From Acidimicrobiia bacterium (lineage in GTDB: Bacteria > Actinomycetota > Acidimicrobiia > IMCC26256 > PALSA-555), in the NCBI GenBank assembly GCA_009694295.1, contig SHVJ01000007.1, positions 1 to 47,977 on the forward strand: DNA of 47,977 nt, read 5' to 3'. Below, piece by piece: positions 19,363 through 29,983 of this stretch. The notes under the pieces are model-generated. The model saw nothing but the letters and a program-made list of their open reading frames with translations. It did not search any database and had not been told where the DNA came from. The translations under genes were made by a program, and so were the position numbers. Position 1 is the first letter of the stretch, and every line of letters starts with the position of its first letter.

Positions 19363-19410
19363 CAGGACTTCTGCATTTCAGATCTTCTGCATTTCAGATC
19401 TTCTGCATCA
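19360..19410 (-). repeat. 16-bp tandem repeat ATGCAGAAGATCTGAA forming three 4-codon mini-ORFs between VOC stop and SRPBCC start
   Basis: Minus strand: ccc TGATG cag aag atc TGA a ATG cag aag atc TGA a ATG cag aag tcc TGATG caa gag cac. Confidence 0.95.
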
Positions 19411-19749
19411 GGGGCTCACCTGGATCAGGCAGAACTCGTTGCCTTCGGGATCGGCCATCACCTGGAAGTTCTCGCCGTCGTCCTCCATGACGAGGTCGCC
19501 GAGCCGGATGGCACCGAGCGACTCCGCTCGTTCGATGGCACTCGGCAGGTCGTCGACGTCGAAGTCGAGGTGCATGCGGTTCTTGCCCAACTTGGCTTCC
19601 GGGACCCGCTGGAAGCCCAAGGCGATACCGCCCGACTCGGGCGCCTGGAGTGAGCACCAGTCGGGTTCGCGCGAATCGATCTCCACCCCGGTCAGCACCT
19701 GCCAGAACTCGGCGAGCTGCTCAGGCTCCATGCAGTCGAACACCACCAT
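19408..19749 (-). CDS. VOC (glyoxalase-like) family protein
   Basis: MVVFDCMEPEQLAEFWQVLTGVEIDSREPDWCSLQAPESGGIALGFQRVPEAKLGKNRMHLDFDVDDLPSAIERAESLGAIRLGDLVMEDDGENFQVMADPEGNEFCLIQVSP; a GTG start at 19767 is an alternative. Confidence 0.9.
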   Translation of the reverse strand: MVVFDCMEPEQLAEFWQVLTGVEIDSREPDWCSLQAPESGGIALGFQRVPEAKLGKNRMHLDFDVDDLPSAIERAESLGAIRLGDLVMEDDGENFQVMADPEGNEFCLIQVSP

Positions 19750-19782
19750 GCTGGGTCGGGGCTCCACGGATCCGAATGTACC

Positions 19783-21297
19783 GTGACGCTCGTGGCTCCG
19801 GACCCAGAACCCCACCCTGAACCTCAGGTCCCTGAACCTCAGGTCCCTGAACCTCAGGTCCCTGAACCTCAGGTCCCTGAACCTCAGGTCCCTGAACCTC
19901 AGGTCCCTGAACCTCAGATTGCCGACTCGCTGCTCGACCTCGTAGGCAACACGCCACTGGTGCGCCTCGGCCGAGTCGGCCGCGACCTCGAGTGTGATCT
20001 GGTTGCCAAGGTTGAGATGCTGAACCCCGGAGGCAGTGTCAAGGATCGTCCGGCGATCGCGATGATCGACGCGGCTGAGCGCGACGGCTTGCTGTTGCCC
20101 GGTGGCACGATCGTCGAACCGACTTCGGGCAACACCGGCGTCGGCCTTGCGATTGTTGCCGCGCAACGCGGGTATCGCTGCGTGTTCGTGATGTCCGACA
20201 AGATGAGCGACGAGAAGGTTGCGCTGTTGCGCGCGTACGGCGCCGAAGTGGTGGTGTGCCCGACCGCGGTGCCGCCCGAGCACCCCGATTCGTACTACTC
20301 GGTTGCGGATCGCCTCACGAACGAGATCCCCGGTGCGTTCCGTCCAAACCAGTACTACAACGCGGCGAACCCTGATGAGCACGAGCGCAGCACCGGTCCC
20401 GAGATCTGGGCGCAGACCGCCGGACGCGTCACGCACTTCGTGGCCGGCGTGGGGACGGGTGGCACGATCACCGGCGTCGCGCGCTACTTGAAAGCGCAGA
20501 ACCCGAACGTGCAGATCATCGGCGCCGACCCCGAAGGTTCTGTGTTCTCGGGTGGCACCGGCCGTCCGTACCTCGTCGAAGGCGTTGGCGAAGACTTCTG
20601 GCCGCCTACGTATGACCCGACGGTCGTGGATCGAACCGTGATGGTGAGCGACGCCGAGTCGTTCGCGGCGGCGCGTCGCGTCACCCACGAGGAAGGCTTG
20701 CTCATTGGCGGTTCCGGTGGCACGGCGGTACATGCCGCGTTGGTGGTCGGCGCCGACCTCGGACCCGACGATCTCGTGGTCGTGCTGCTTCCCGACTCCG
20801 GACGTGGGTACATCTCGAAGATCTTCAACGACGAGTGGATGATGCGGTTCGGGTTTCTGCGCGCCGACGGACCGGTCGCTGCGGACGTGCTCGCAGCGAA
20901 GCACGGCGCGGCCGATCGGACGATGCCTGATCTCGTGCTCATCACACCCGACGAGCCGGCGCGACGCGCGTTCGGTCTCATGCGCGACCTCGGCGTGTCG
21001 CAGGTGATCGTGAGCGTGGCGACCGAGCTTCCACTCGCAGCCAAAGAGGTGAGTGGCACGCTCACCGAGCTCCAGCTCATGGACAAGGCGTTCCACGATC
21101 CGGCCGTGCTCGACCGGCCGGTTCGCGACGTGATGGAGCCCACGCTCCCGATGGTCGGGATCGGCGAACCGGTCTCGATCCTCGTGGAGTACCTCGATCG
21201 CGCAGCCGGCGTGCTCGTGCTCGACGGCGGTCACCCCATCGGAGTGCTCACCACCCAAGACGTCCTGAGCTTCCTCGCCGAACGGTCCCCCGGATGA
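19783..21297 (+). CDS. cbs: Cystathionine beta-synthase (PLP domain + C-terminal CBS domains) with N-terminal PEPQV repeat
   Basis: LLDLVGNTPLVRLGRVGRDLECDLVAKVEMLNPGGSVKDRPAIAMIDAAERDG...PTSGNTGVGLAIVAAQRGY...GVGTGGTITGVARYLK...GSGGTAVHAAL; C-terminal VRDVMEPTLPMVGIGEPVSILVEYLDRAAGVLVLDGGHPIGVLTTQDVLSFL. Confidence 0.93.
   Translation: MTLVAPDPEPHPEPQVPEPQVPEPQVPEPQVPEPQVPEPQVPEPQIADSLLDLVGNTPLVRLGRVGRDLECDLVAKVEMLNPGGSVKDRPAIAMIDAAERDGLLLPGGTIVEPTSGNTGVGLAIVAAQRGYRCVFVMSDKMSDEKVALLRAYGAEVVVCPTAVPPEHPDSYYSVADRLTNEIPGAFRPNQYYNAANPDEHERSTGPEIWAQTAGRVTHFVAGVGTGGTITGVARYLKAQNPNVQIIGADPEGSVFSGGTGRPYLVEGVGEDFWPPTYDPTVVDRTVMVSDAESFAAARRVTHEEGLLIGGSGGTAVHAALVVGADLGPDDLVVVLLPDSGRGYISKIFNDEWMMRFGFLRADGPVAADVLAAKHGAADRTMPDLVLITPDEPARRAFGLMRDLGVSQVIVSVATELPLAAKEVSGTLTELQLMDKAFHDPAVLDRPVRDVMEPTLPMVGIGEPVSILVEYLDRAAGVLVLDGGHPIGVLTTQDVLSFLAERSPG
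19816..19920 (+). repeat. 15-bp in-frame tandem repeat, 7 units (CCTGAACCTCAGGTC = PEPQV)
   Basis: Six identical units plus one ending GATT; each unit is itself a dyad CCTGA-acc-TCAGG. Confidence 0.97.
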
Positions 21298-21309
21298 CCC
21301 CCCACCCCC

Positions 21310-21354
21310 TATTTGGTCATTTCGCCACACATAGCGTGGCGAAATGACCAAATA
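21310..21354 (+). promoter_or_regulatory. Perfect 19-bp inverted repeat (7-nt loop) enclosing the start codon of the CGS-like gene
   Basis: TATTTGGTCATTTCGCCAC acatagc GTGGCGAAATGACCAAATA; ATG at 21344-21346 lies in the right arm. Confidence 0.85.
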
Positions 21355-22552
21355 CGAAGACGGAGCCGGGTTCGATCCCGCTTTCGATCCCGGTTTCGAT
21401 CCCGGTTTCGATCCGGGTTTCGAGACCAGGGCGATCCACGCGGGGCAGCCGGCCGATCCGCGCACGGGTGCTGTGGTCACGCCGATCAGCTTGGCGACCA
21501 CGTTTCAGCAATCGGCCGTAGGCGAGCACGCCGGCTTCGAGTACGGGCGCACCGGGAGTCCGACGCGCCAGGCGCTCGAGGAATGCATCGCGTCGTTGGA
21601 AGGCGGTGCGCACGGGCTCGCCTTCGCCAGCGGCATGGCCGCCGAAGACGCGGTGCTGCGCGCGCTCGTCGCACCGGGTGATCACGTGGTCATCCCGACC
21701 GATGCGTACGGCGGCACCTACCGACTCGTGTCGCAGGTGCTCGCGCCCACGGGCGTCGAGTGGAGCGCGGTCGACCTCACGGCGCCCAACGACCTCACCC
21801 GTTCGCTGCCCGAGAACACTCGGGTGGTGTGGGTCGAGACGCCGACCAACCCGACGCTCACATGCGTCGACATCGCCGCGGTGGCTGCCGCCGCGCACGA
21901 GCGCGGCGCGCTCGTGGTCGTCGACAACACGTTTGCGACGCCGTACCTCCAGCAGCCGCTCGCACTTGGTGCCGACGTTGTCGTGCACTCGAGCACGAAG
22001 TACCTCGGCGGCCACTCCGACGTGGTGGGTGGAGCGGTTGTGCTGACCGACGACGACCTCGCCGCGAAGATCGCGTACCTCCAGAACGCGGTCGGCGCCG
22101 TCCCGTCGCCGTTCGACTGCTACCTCGTACTGCGCGGGATCAAGACCCTGGCCGTCCGCATGGACCGTCATTGCGAGAACGCGCGTGCAGTGGTGGCCAT
22201 GCTCGAAGCGCACTCGGGTGTGGCCAACGTGCTCTATCCCGGCCTCGCCACACACCCCGGCCATGAAGTCGCCCAACGTCAGATGCGCGACTTCGGTGGC
22301 ATGGTCAGCTTCATGGCTGCTGGGGGCGAAGCCGCGGCGGTGGCGCTCGTCGCCAAGACGCGCGTCTTCGCGCTGGCGGAGTCGCTCGGCGCGGTCGAGT
22401 CACTCATCGAGCACCCCGCGCGCATGACGCATGCATCCGCCGCCGACTCTCCACTGGCTGTCGATCCGGCACTCGTGCGCCTGAGCGTGGGCATCGAGAC
22501 CGCCGCCGACCTCGTCGCCGATCTCCGCCAAGCCCTCGACGCTGTGACCTGA
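21344..22552 (+). CDS. Cystathionine gamma-synthase/lyase (Cys/Met metabolism PLP enzyme)
   Basis: FETRAIHAGQPADPRTGAVVTPISLATTFQQ...FEYGRTGSPTRQALEECIASLEGG...SGMAAEDAVLRAL...VWVETPTNPTLTCVDIAAVAAAAHERGALVVVDNTFATPYLQQPLALGADVVVHSSTKYLGGHSDVVGG. Confidence 0.95.
   Translation: MTKYEDGAGFDPAFDPGFDPGFDPGFETRAIHAGQPADPRTGAVVTPISLATTFQQSAVGEHAGFEYGRTGSPTRQALEECIASLEGGAHGLAFASGMAAEDAVLRALVAPGDHVVIPTDAYGGTYRLVSQVLAPTGVEWSAVDLTAPNDLTRSLPENTRVVWVETPTNPTLTCVDIAAVAAAAHERGALVVVDNTFATPYLQQPLALGADVVVHSSTKYLGGHSDVVGGAVVLTDDDLAAKIAYLQNAVGAVPSPFDCYLVLRGIKTLAVRMDRHCENARAVVAMLEAHSGVANVLYPGLATHPGHEVAQRQMRDFGGMVSFMAAGGEAAAVALVAKTRVFALAESLGAVESLIEHPARMTHASAADSPLAVDPALVRLSVGIETAADLVADLRQALDAVT
21371..21418 (+). 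repeat. 12-bp in-frame tandem repeat, 4 units (TTCGATCCCGGT = FDPG)
   Basis: FDPA-FDPG-FDPG-FDPG immediately before the conserved FETRAIHAGQ motif. Confidence 0.95.
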
Positions 22553-22564
22553 CGCTCGCCTGCG

Positions 22565-24694
22565 TCAACGCTGTGCGATGAGTGGGTGGAGCGTCGTGCC
22601 GGTGGTGTCGATGCGATAGACGTCGAGTGCGTTCGGCCCTGCGCGCATCAGCGAGTCGTCGAGCATCACGACGATACGAGTCTCGTCGGCGCCGTCGAGC
22701 CGGTACACAGGACCGACGCCCGCGATGATGCCGTTGAGCGCCACCGCTACCCATTGGCCCGGCTCGACGCCGATGACGGTGGCTTCGAAGAGCGACGGGA
22801 CCACCTTGTTGAAGTTGATGTGGTCGTACGCGGGCCACTTGTCTGCGTGGACGGTGCCGGCGGGTGAAGCCAGGGTGAGCGACGTGACCGGTTCATTCAC
22901 CAGCTCGCCGTAGGGCCCGATTCGGAACGGATCGTGAGGTCCGCCGTCCGAGACCAAGAACGTGTCGAGGTCGGCGGCGATGCGCCGGGCACGCACCGGA
23001 CCCGGGTAGCTCGTCCCGTCGATGAAGGGCATACGGCTGTGCATGGGCTTGGGGCCGATGAGTGACCGCCCGTCGAAGTGCCACCCCGACGGAAGGTCGA
23101 TGCCCAGCGTGTCGACGATCGTCGGGAGCACGTCGATCGTCTTTGCATCGCGCCGATCCACCTCGGCCGTTGCCTGGCCCGGGTACTTCACGAACAGCGG
23201 GACCGGGAGCAATCCGTCGCGGCCTCGAGCCGTGCTCGCGTCGCGGCGTCGCTTGCCGGGGTCGAACGAGACCCCGTGGTCGGCGGTGACGACAACGAGC
23301 GCGTCGTCGATCAGGCCGGTGCGTTCGAGACGGTCGAGGAGCTGGCCGACGAGCACATCGACGCGCATGGTTTGCAGGACGAGCCGCTGCGCGTCGACGT
23401 CGATGAGGTCGGTGCTGTCCGGGCGTATGAACGAGGACCGCGGCACGTAGTGCGCGTTGTACGGCTGGCCGTCGGGGAGCAACGTGTACGGCACGTGGGG
23501 TAGGAGGCTGTGGTGAAACCAGAGCCCGGGTGAGCGGCCTGTGCGGAGCGACGCAACGAATGCGTCGAAGCGCGCCGCCTGATCGAGGCTGTCGACGCCT
23601 GGAAGTGCATCGTGGCTGAAGTCTTCGGCGGACTCGCCCGGCTTCGGTCGCGGGGGTGCTGCTTTTGTGACCTGCCCGAAACCGGCCCAACGATCTTCGA
23701 TGGCCGGAACACCCCATTGCGTGGCCGTGCTGTCGGGGAGCACGGCGCGCAAGTAGACCGTTTGGAGGTCGTCTGTGAACGTGTCGTTGCTCGACGTTGA
23801 CGCCACCGTTGCGCGCGACCCTCGGCACAGATCGCGAGGGCAGACCCGCGTGATGGTCTCGCTCACATTGAGGCGGTGTGATCGGGCGAACAGCGTGAAC
23901 AGCGAACGCGGGTAGCTCGACGCGACCGGCACAGAATCATCAGCGGGGAGAAGTCCGGTCTGAATCGCGGGCACCGCTCGGATGGTCTGCGAGGACACGG
24001 TGGTCGCGCTCGGATACCAGGTCGCGAGGTCGGCGAGACGCGCGATGTTGGGGTAGCGGGTTGCATCGATCGCGCCGTCATCGCCGAGGAGCACACCGAG
24101 GGGGAACTCGTCGAAGACCACGACGACGATCGGCGTGCGCGTGCCCTGGAGGTCGGCGGCAACCGCAGCGGGATCGGAGGAGAAGATGAGGGTGTGCGCG
24201 GGCGTGAGAAAGACGAAGACAACGAGGAACAGCAGCGGGGTTGGGGTGAGATACGTGAGGTACGTGCGGAGCACGCGGCGGCGGTCGTAGGCGAACGCCA
24301 CGATCGCAGTGAGCGCCACAAGCAGCCCGATCCAGACGGCGGTGGAGAGCCCCATTGCGCGATGCAAGACCGGGAGCAACGTCAGCGCGACCAGGAAGCC
24401 GACGAGGACAGCGCGCACCACGCGCGCGGCAGTTGTGGACACGAACCGGGCGATCGTGAGGGCGGCGAACAGCACCAGCGGTGGGGCGATCAGCGCCACG
24501 AGTGCAAACGTGATCAGGTTCATGCCGTCCACGTCGTGGGCGACGAAGAACGTGGGGTTCCTCCCGAGCAGGTCGAAGAGCGGCTGAGCGATCGCGAAGC
24601 CACACAACCCGAAGAGCTGCGCGGCGTCGGTCAGACGGCTCGGCGGTTGGCGTCGTGTCGCCGGAGCCGCGTCCAACGGCAGTGCGCTCTCCAA
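22565..24694 (-). CDS. Membrane-anchored sulfatase / alkaline-phosphatase-superfamily protein
   Basis: N-terminal TM segments; PIVVVVFDEFPLGVLLGDDGAIDATRYPNIARLADLATWYPSATTVSSQTIRAVPAIQTG; VVVTADHGVSFDPGKRRRD; PLFVKYPGQ. Confidence 0.88.
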   Translation of the reverse strand: MESALPLDAAPATRRQPPSRLTDAAQLFGLCGFAIAQPLFDLLGRNPTFFVAHDVDGMNLITFALVALIAPPLVLFAALTIARFVSTTAARVVRAVLVGFLVALTLLPVLHRAMGLSTAVWIGLLVALTAIVAFAYDRRRVLRTYLTYLTPTPLLFLVVFVFLTPAHTLIFSSDPAAVAADLQGTRTPIVVVVFDEFPLGVLLGDDGAIDATRYPNIARLADLATWYPSATTVSSQTIRAVPAIQTGLLPADDSVPVASSYPRSLFTLFARSHRLNVSETITRVCPRDLCRGSRATVASTSSNDTFTDDLQTVYLRAVLPDSTATQWGVPAIEDRWAGFGQVTKAAPPRPKPGESAEDFSHDALPGVDSLDQAARFDAFVASLRTGRSPGLWFHHSLLPHVPYTLLPDGQPYNAHYVPRSSFIRPDSTDLIDVDAQRLVLQTMRVDVLVGQLLDRLERTGLIDDALVVVTADHGVSFDPGKRRRDASTARGRDGLLPVPLFVKYPGQATAEVDRRDAKTIDVLPTIVDTLGIDLPSGWHFDGRSLIGPKPMHSRMPFIDGTSYPGPVRARRIAADLDTFLVSDGGPHDPFRIGPYGELVNEPVTSLTLASPAGTVHADKWPAYDHINFNKVVPSLFEATVIGVEPGQWVAVALNGIIAGVGPVYRLDGADETRIVVMLDDSLMRAGPNALDVYRIDTTGTTLHPLIAQR

Positions 24695-24762
24695 GAGCCG
24701 GGACCTTATGTGTTCGCGTCACGCAATTTGACCCCGCGAAAGGGCGCTCGTAGGGTTCCATC

Positions 24763-24948
24763 GTGATCGCATACCTCGATGCCAGCACTGGCAGCATGCT
24801 CGTCGCCGCGATCGCCGGCGGTTTTGCTGGTCTTGCGGTTCTCTTCAAGTTCTTCGGACACAAGATCCTTGGCGTCTTCTCGCCGAAGCACCGGGCGGCC
24901 GCGCGTGCCGCGAAGGAAGAGCTCGTTCCCGCCGACGAAGAGCAGTAG
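24763..24948 (+). CDS. Small single-TM membrane protein
   Basis: MIAYLDASTGSMLVAAIAGGFAGLAVLFKFFGHKILGVFSPKHRAAARAAKEELVPADEEQ (61 aa); LDxxxGSML start then one TM and a charged tail. Confidence 0.75.
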   Translation: MIAYLDASTGSMLVAAIAGGFAGLAVLFKFFGHKILGVFSPKHRAAARAAKEELVPADEEQ

Positions 24949-24992
24949 TCGGCCCGAGCATTCTCTTCCAGCGGCTGACTTCCCCACCTGAG

Positions 24993-26378
24993 ATGCAGCC
25001 AGCCCCTGGTTCCTGGCGCGACCCGTCGAGCCGTGTGTTCATCGATGGTGACCGGGTGCTGCGAGTGCTCGACACCGAGGCGCTCGCCGACTTCCAAGCA
25101 CTCGTCGCAACGAAGTTCTTTCAGGATGCTGTCGCTGATGGTCGCATCGTCGCGACGAAGTTGATCGACGACGTTCCGTCCGAGCTTGCTGGCACCTGGG
25201 CAGGTGTTCTCGAACACGAGCGGATCCCGGTGATCACGTTCCCGTTCGAGTGGACCTTCTCGATGCTGCGCGATTCCGCGTTGCTCCAGCTCGATCTCAC
25301 CGAGGCTGCGTTGGCCGACGGGCTGATCACCAAGGACGCCACGCCGTACAACATCCAGTTCGTCGGTTCCCGGCCCACGTTCATCGATCTTGGATCGTTC
25401 GAGCGCATCGCTCCCGGCCAGCCGTGGTTTGGGTACCGCCAGTTCTGCGAGCAGTTCCTCAACCCGCTGCTCTTGCAATCACGCGGGATCCCGTACCAGC
25501 CGTGGCTCCGAGGCGAGCTCCGCGGTATCACACCAGCTCAGTGCCGTGCCGCGCTCCCGTTCCGGACGCGGAACCGGCCATCGGTGTTCGTGCACGTCGG
25601 GCTGCACGCGTGGGCCGAGCGCCGGTTCGCGAACTCCACTGGCGACACGACCGGTGAGCTCCGCGCGGCCGGGTTCAATCCGGCAATCGTGCGCGGTCAG
25701 GTTCGCCGCCTCCGCAAGATCGTGCAACGCCTGAAATGGGAACCGCGTGGGTCCACATGGTCGAACTACACCGAGCGTGGTCACTACACCGATGCCGACC
25801 TCGACGCGAAAGAGACCTTCGTGCGGACCGCAGCGGCGCGGCAGCGCCGGCGCCAGGTGCTCGACATCGGGGCAAACGACGGACGATTCAGCGACGCTGT
25901 GCTCGAGCACGCCGATTCCGTCGTTGCTCTCGACGCCGACCCGCTCGTGGTCGACCACCTCTACCGAAGCCTGCGCGAGCGTCACGACGAGCGAATCGTC
26001 CCGGTGTGCATGGACATCGCGAGCATGTCGGTTCCTGCCGGTTGGCGAGGGCAGGAGCGTCCGGGTTTCACGGATCGGGTCAAGCCCGACCTCGTGCTGG
26101 CGCTCGCCGTTGTGCACCACCTCGCGGTGACCGACAGCGTTCCGCTCGACGAGGTGGCAGCCATGCTGCGCGATTTCGGGTCCGACGTTGTGGTCGAGTT
26201 CCCGACGCCCGATGATCAGATGGTGCGTCGACTCGCACGTATGAAGAAGGCCGGCGTCGTGGATCGCTACACGCTCGACGTCTTCGAGGCCGCGATCGAG
26301 TCGCGTTTCGAGGTGATCGAACGCGTCACGCTGCCCTCAGCGACGAGGATCCTGTTCCACCTGCAGCCGCGCGGCTGA
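24993..26378 (+). CDS. SAM-dependent methyltransferase with N-terminal kinase-like region
   Basis: C-terminal VLDIGANDGRFSDAVLEHADSVVALDADPLVVDHLYRSLRERHDERIVPVCMDIASMS...PDLVLALAVVHHLAVTD; N-terminal ITKDATPYNIQFVGSRPTFIDLGSFERI. Confidence 0.82.
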   Translation: MQPAPGSWRDPSSRVFIDGDRVLRVLDTEALADFQALVATKFFQDAVADGRIVATKLIDDVPSELAGTWAGVLEHERIPVITFPFEWTFSMLRDSALLQLDLTEAALADGLITKDATPYNIQFVGSRPTFIDLGSFERIAPGQPWFGYRQFCEQFLNPLLLQSRGIPYQPWLRGELRGITPAQCRAALPFRTRNRPSVFVHVGLHAWAERRFANSTGDTTGELRAAGFNPAIVRGQVRRLRKIVQRLKWEPRGSTWSNYTERGHYTDADLDAKETFVRTAAARQRRRQVLDIGANDGRFSDAVLEHADSVVALDADPLVVDHLYRSLRERHDERIVPVCMDIASMSVPAGWRGQERPGFTDRVKPDLVLALAVVHHLAVTDSVPLDEVAAMLRDFGSDVVVEFPTPDDQMVRRLARMKKAGVVDRYTLDVFEAAIESRFEVIERVTLPSATRILFHLQPRG

Positions 26379-26397
26379 AGGGGGCCGGAGCAGGCTG

Positions 26398-27158
26398 TCA
26401 GCTCTTCTGGCCGGTGAGGCGACGCTGCTTGAACTGGGCTCGGATGTAGTCGCGGTTCATCAGCGCGATGAAGTCGATGCTGATCTCCTTCGGGCACGCC
26501 GACTCGCATTCGCCGTGGTTCGTGCACGACCCGAAGAACCGTTCCATCTCGTCGACCATCGCGACGACGCGTGACCAGCGCTCGGGCTGGCCTTGTGGCA
26601 AGAGGTTGAGGTGCTCGATCTTCGCCGCGGTGAAGAGTTGTGCTGCGCTGTTCGGACACGCGGCCACGCACGCGCCGCAACCGATGCACGCGGCGGCGTC
26701 CATCGCCGCGTCGGCGACTTCCTTCGGTACCGGTGTGAGGTTGGCTTCCTGCGCGGTACCGGTGGGCGCCGTGATGTAGCCACCCGATTCGATGATGCGA
26801 TCGAACGCCGAGCGGTCGACGCAGAGATCCTTGATGATGGGGAACGCAGCGGCGCGCCACGGCTCCACGGTGATCGTGGCGCCGTCCTCGAACTTGCGCA
26901 TGTGGAGCTGGCACGTAGCGGTGCCGCGCTCGGGGCCATGCGCACGACCGTTGATCATCATGGAGCACGATCCGCAGATGCCCTCGCGACAGTCGTGGTC
27001 GAAGGCAACCGGCTCCTCACCCTTGGTGATCAGCCGCTCGTTCAGCACATCGAAGAGCTCGAGGAACGACATGTCGGGGCTGACATCGTCGACCTCGTAG
27101 ATCTGGAACGCGCCGGAGTCCGACGGCCCACCTTGGCGCCAGACGTTGAGTGTGACCT

Positions 27159-27162
<4 letters not shown>
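26398..27162 (-). CDS. sdhB: Succinate dehydrogenase/fumarate reductase iron-sulfur subunit
   Basis: [35 protein letters not shown]...[24 protein letters not shown]...[15 protein letters not shown]. Confidence 0.96.
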
Positions 27163-29080
<1,918 letters not shown>

Positions 29081-29084
<4 letters not shown>

Positions 29085-29821
29085 GGCCGGACCCCGGCGG
29101 TGATGAGGAGCGGGATGGCCACGTTGCCTGTGGTGATGAGTCCGGCGAAGCCGATCGCGAACGTGCGCCGCCACGGGTTGTAGCGCGGGTTGTTGAAGCC
29201 GAGGCTCTGGAACATCGACCAGGCGCCATGGAAGATGTGGATGCCGAGCGCGAGGTTGGCGACGATGTATGCCACCGCGACCGGCACTCGATCGAAGCTC
29301 GCGATGAGGTTTCGGTACACGTTGCCGCCCACGTACCCGGGGTTCACGGTGCCGAACGTGAGATCGAGCAAGTGGAAGATCAGGAAGAGCAGCACGATCA
29401 CGCCCGTCCAGCGCATCGTGCGTGACGCGAAGCTCGCGGCGGCGTAGTCGCGTGGCGACTTGTACTGCGTGGGGCGCGCCCGACGGTTGATCATCGTGAG
29501 CTGGTACGCCGCGACGATGTGGATCACGAACGCGGCGATGAGGACGGTGCGCATGCCCCAGAGCACGACCTCGCGGGGGAAAGCTGGCTCACCGAGGCGC
29601 CGCAGCCAGTCGGCGTACTCGTTGATCTCATCCTTGCCCAGGAAGACCTTGAGGTTGCCGACCATGTGGGCAAGCACGTAGCCCAACAAGATGATGCCGC
29701 TGACCGCCATCAGCCACTTCTTGGCGACGGCTGAGCGGTAGAAGGTGACGATGAACGGCGCCTTACGGCGCGGGACGTTCACGTTCGGTGCGTCGGTCAG
29801 TTCCCCCGCGACCTTCGTCAT
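29081..29821 (-). CDS. sdhC: Succinate dehydrogenase cytochrome b subunit (b558 type)
   Basis: Five TM segments, [45 protein letters not shown] overlap with sdhA. Confidence 0.93.
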
Positions 29822-29983
29822 CGTTCCTCCGGATCACCAAGGCAGCGTTGTGACGCTAGCGCCGGGTCCTGCCGCAACTCGGATTCGGTCGGGGCGTTGC
29901 CAGTGTGTCTGGGGCGCGTCGCGAGGCCGCTGGTACGCTCCCGCGCCCACCCCCCGGCCCAACTTGCGGAAGGACGCGCGCCC

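Noticed and set aside
19816-19920. Possible iteron/CRISPR array
   Set aside because: Repeats are contiguous, in frame and inside the cbs coding sequence; no spacers or replication genes.
21310-21354. Rho-independent terminator of cbs
   Set aside because: The stem includes the start codon of the next gene and lacks a following T-run, so a pure terminator is unlikely; listed instead as regulatory.
19408-21501. 697-aa minus-strand ORF with RFRDLRFRDL repeats
   Set aside because: Only its last ~115 residues (VOC protein) look real. The rest is antisense to cbs, and the repeat is the mirror of the PEPQV array; long shadow ORFs are common in high-GC DNA.
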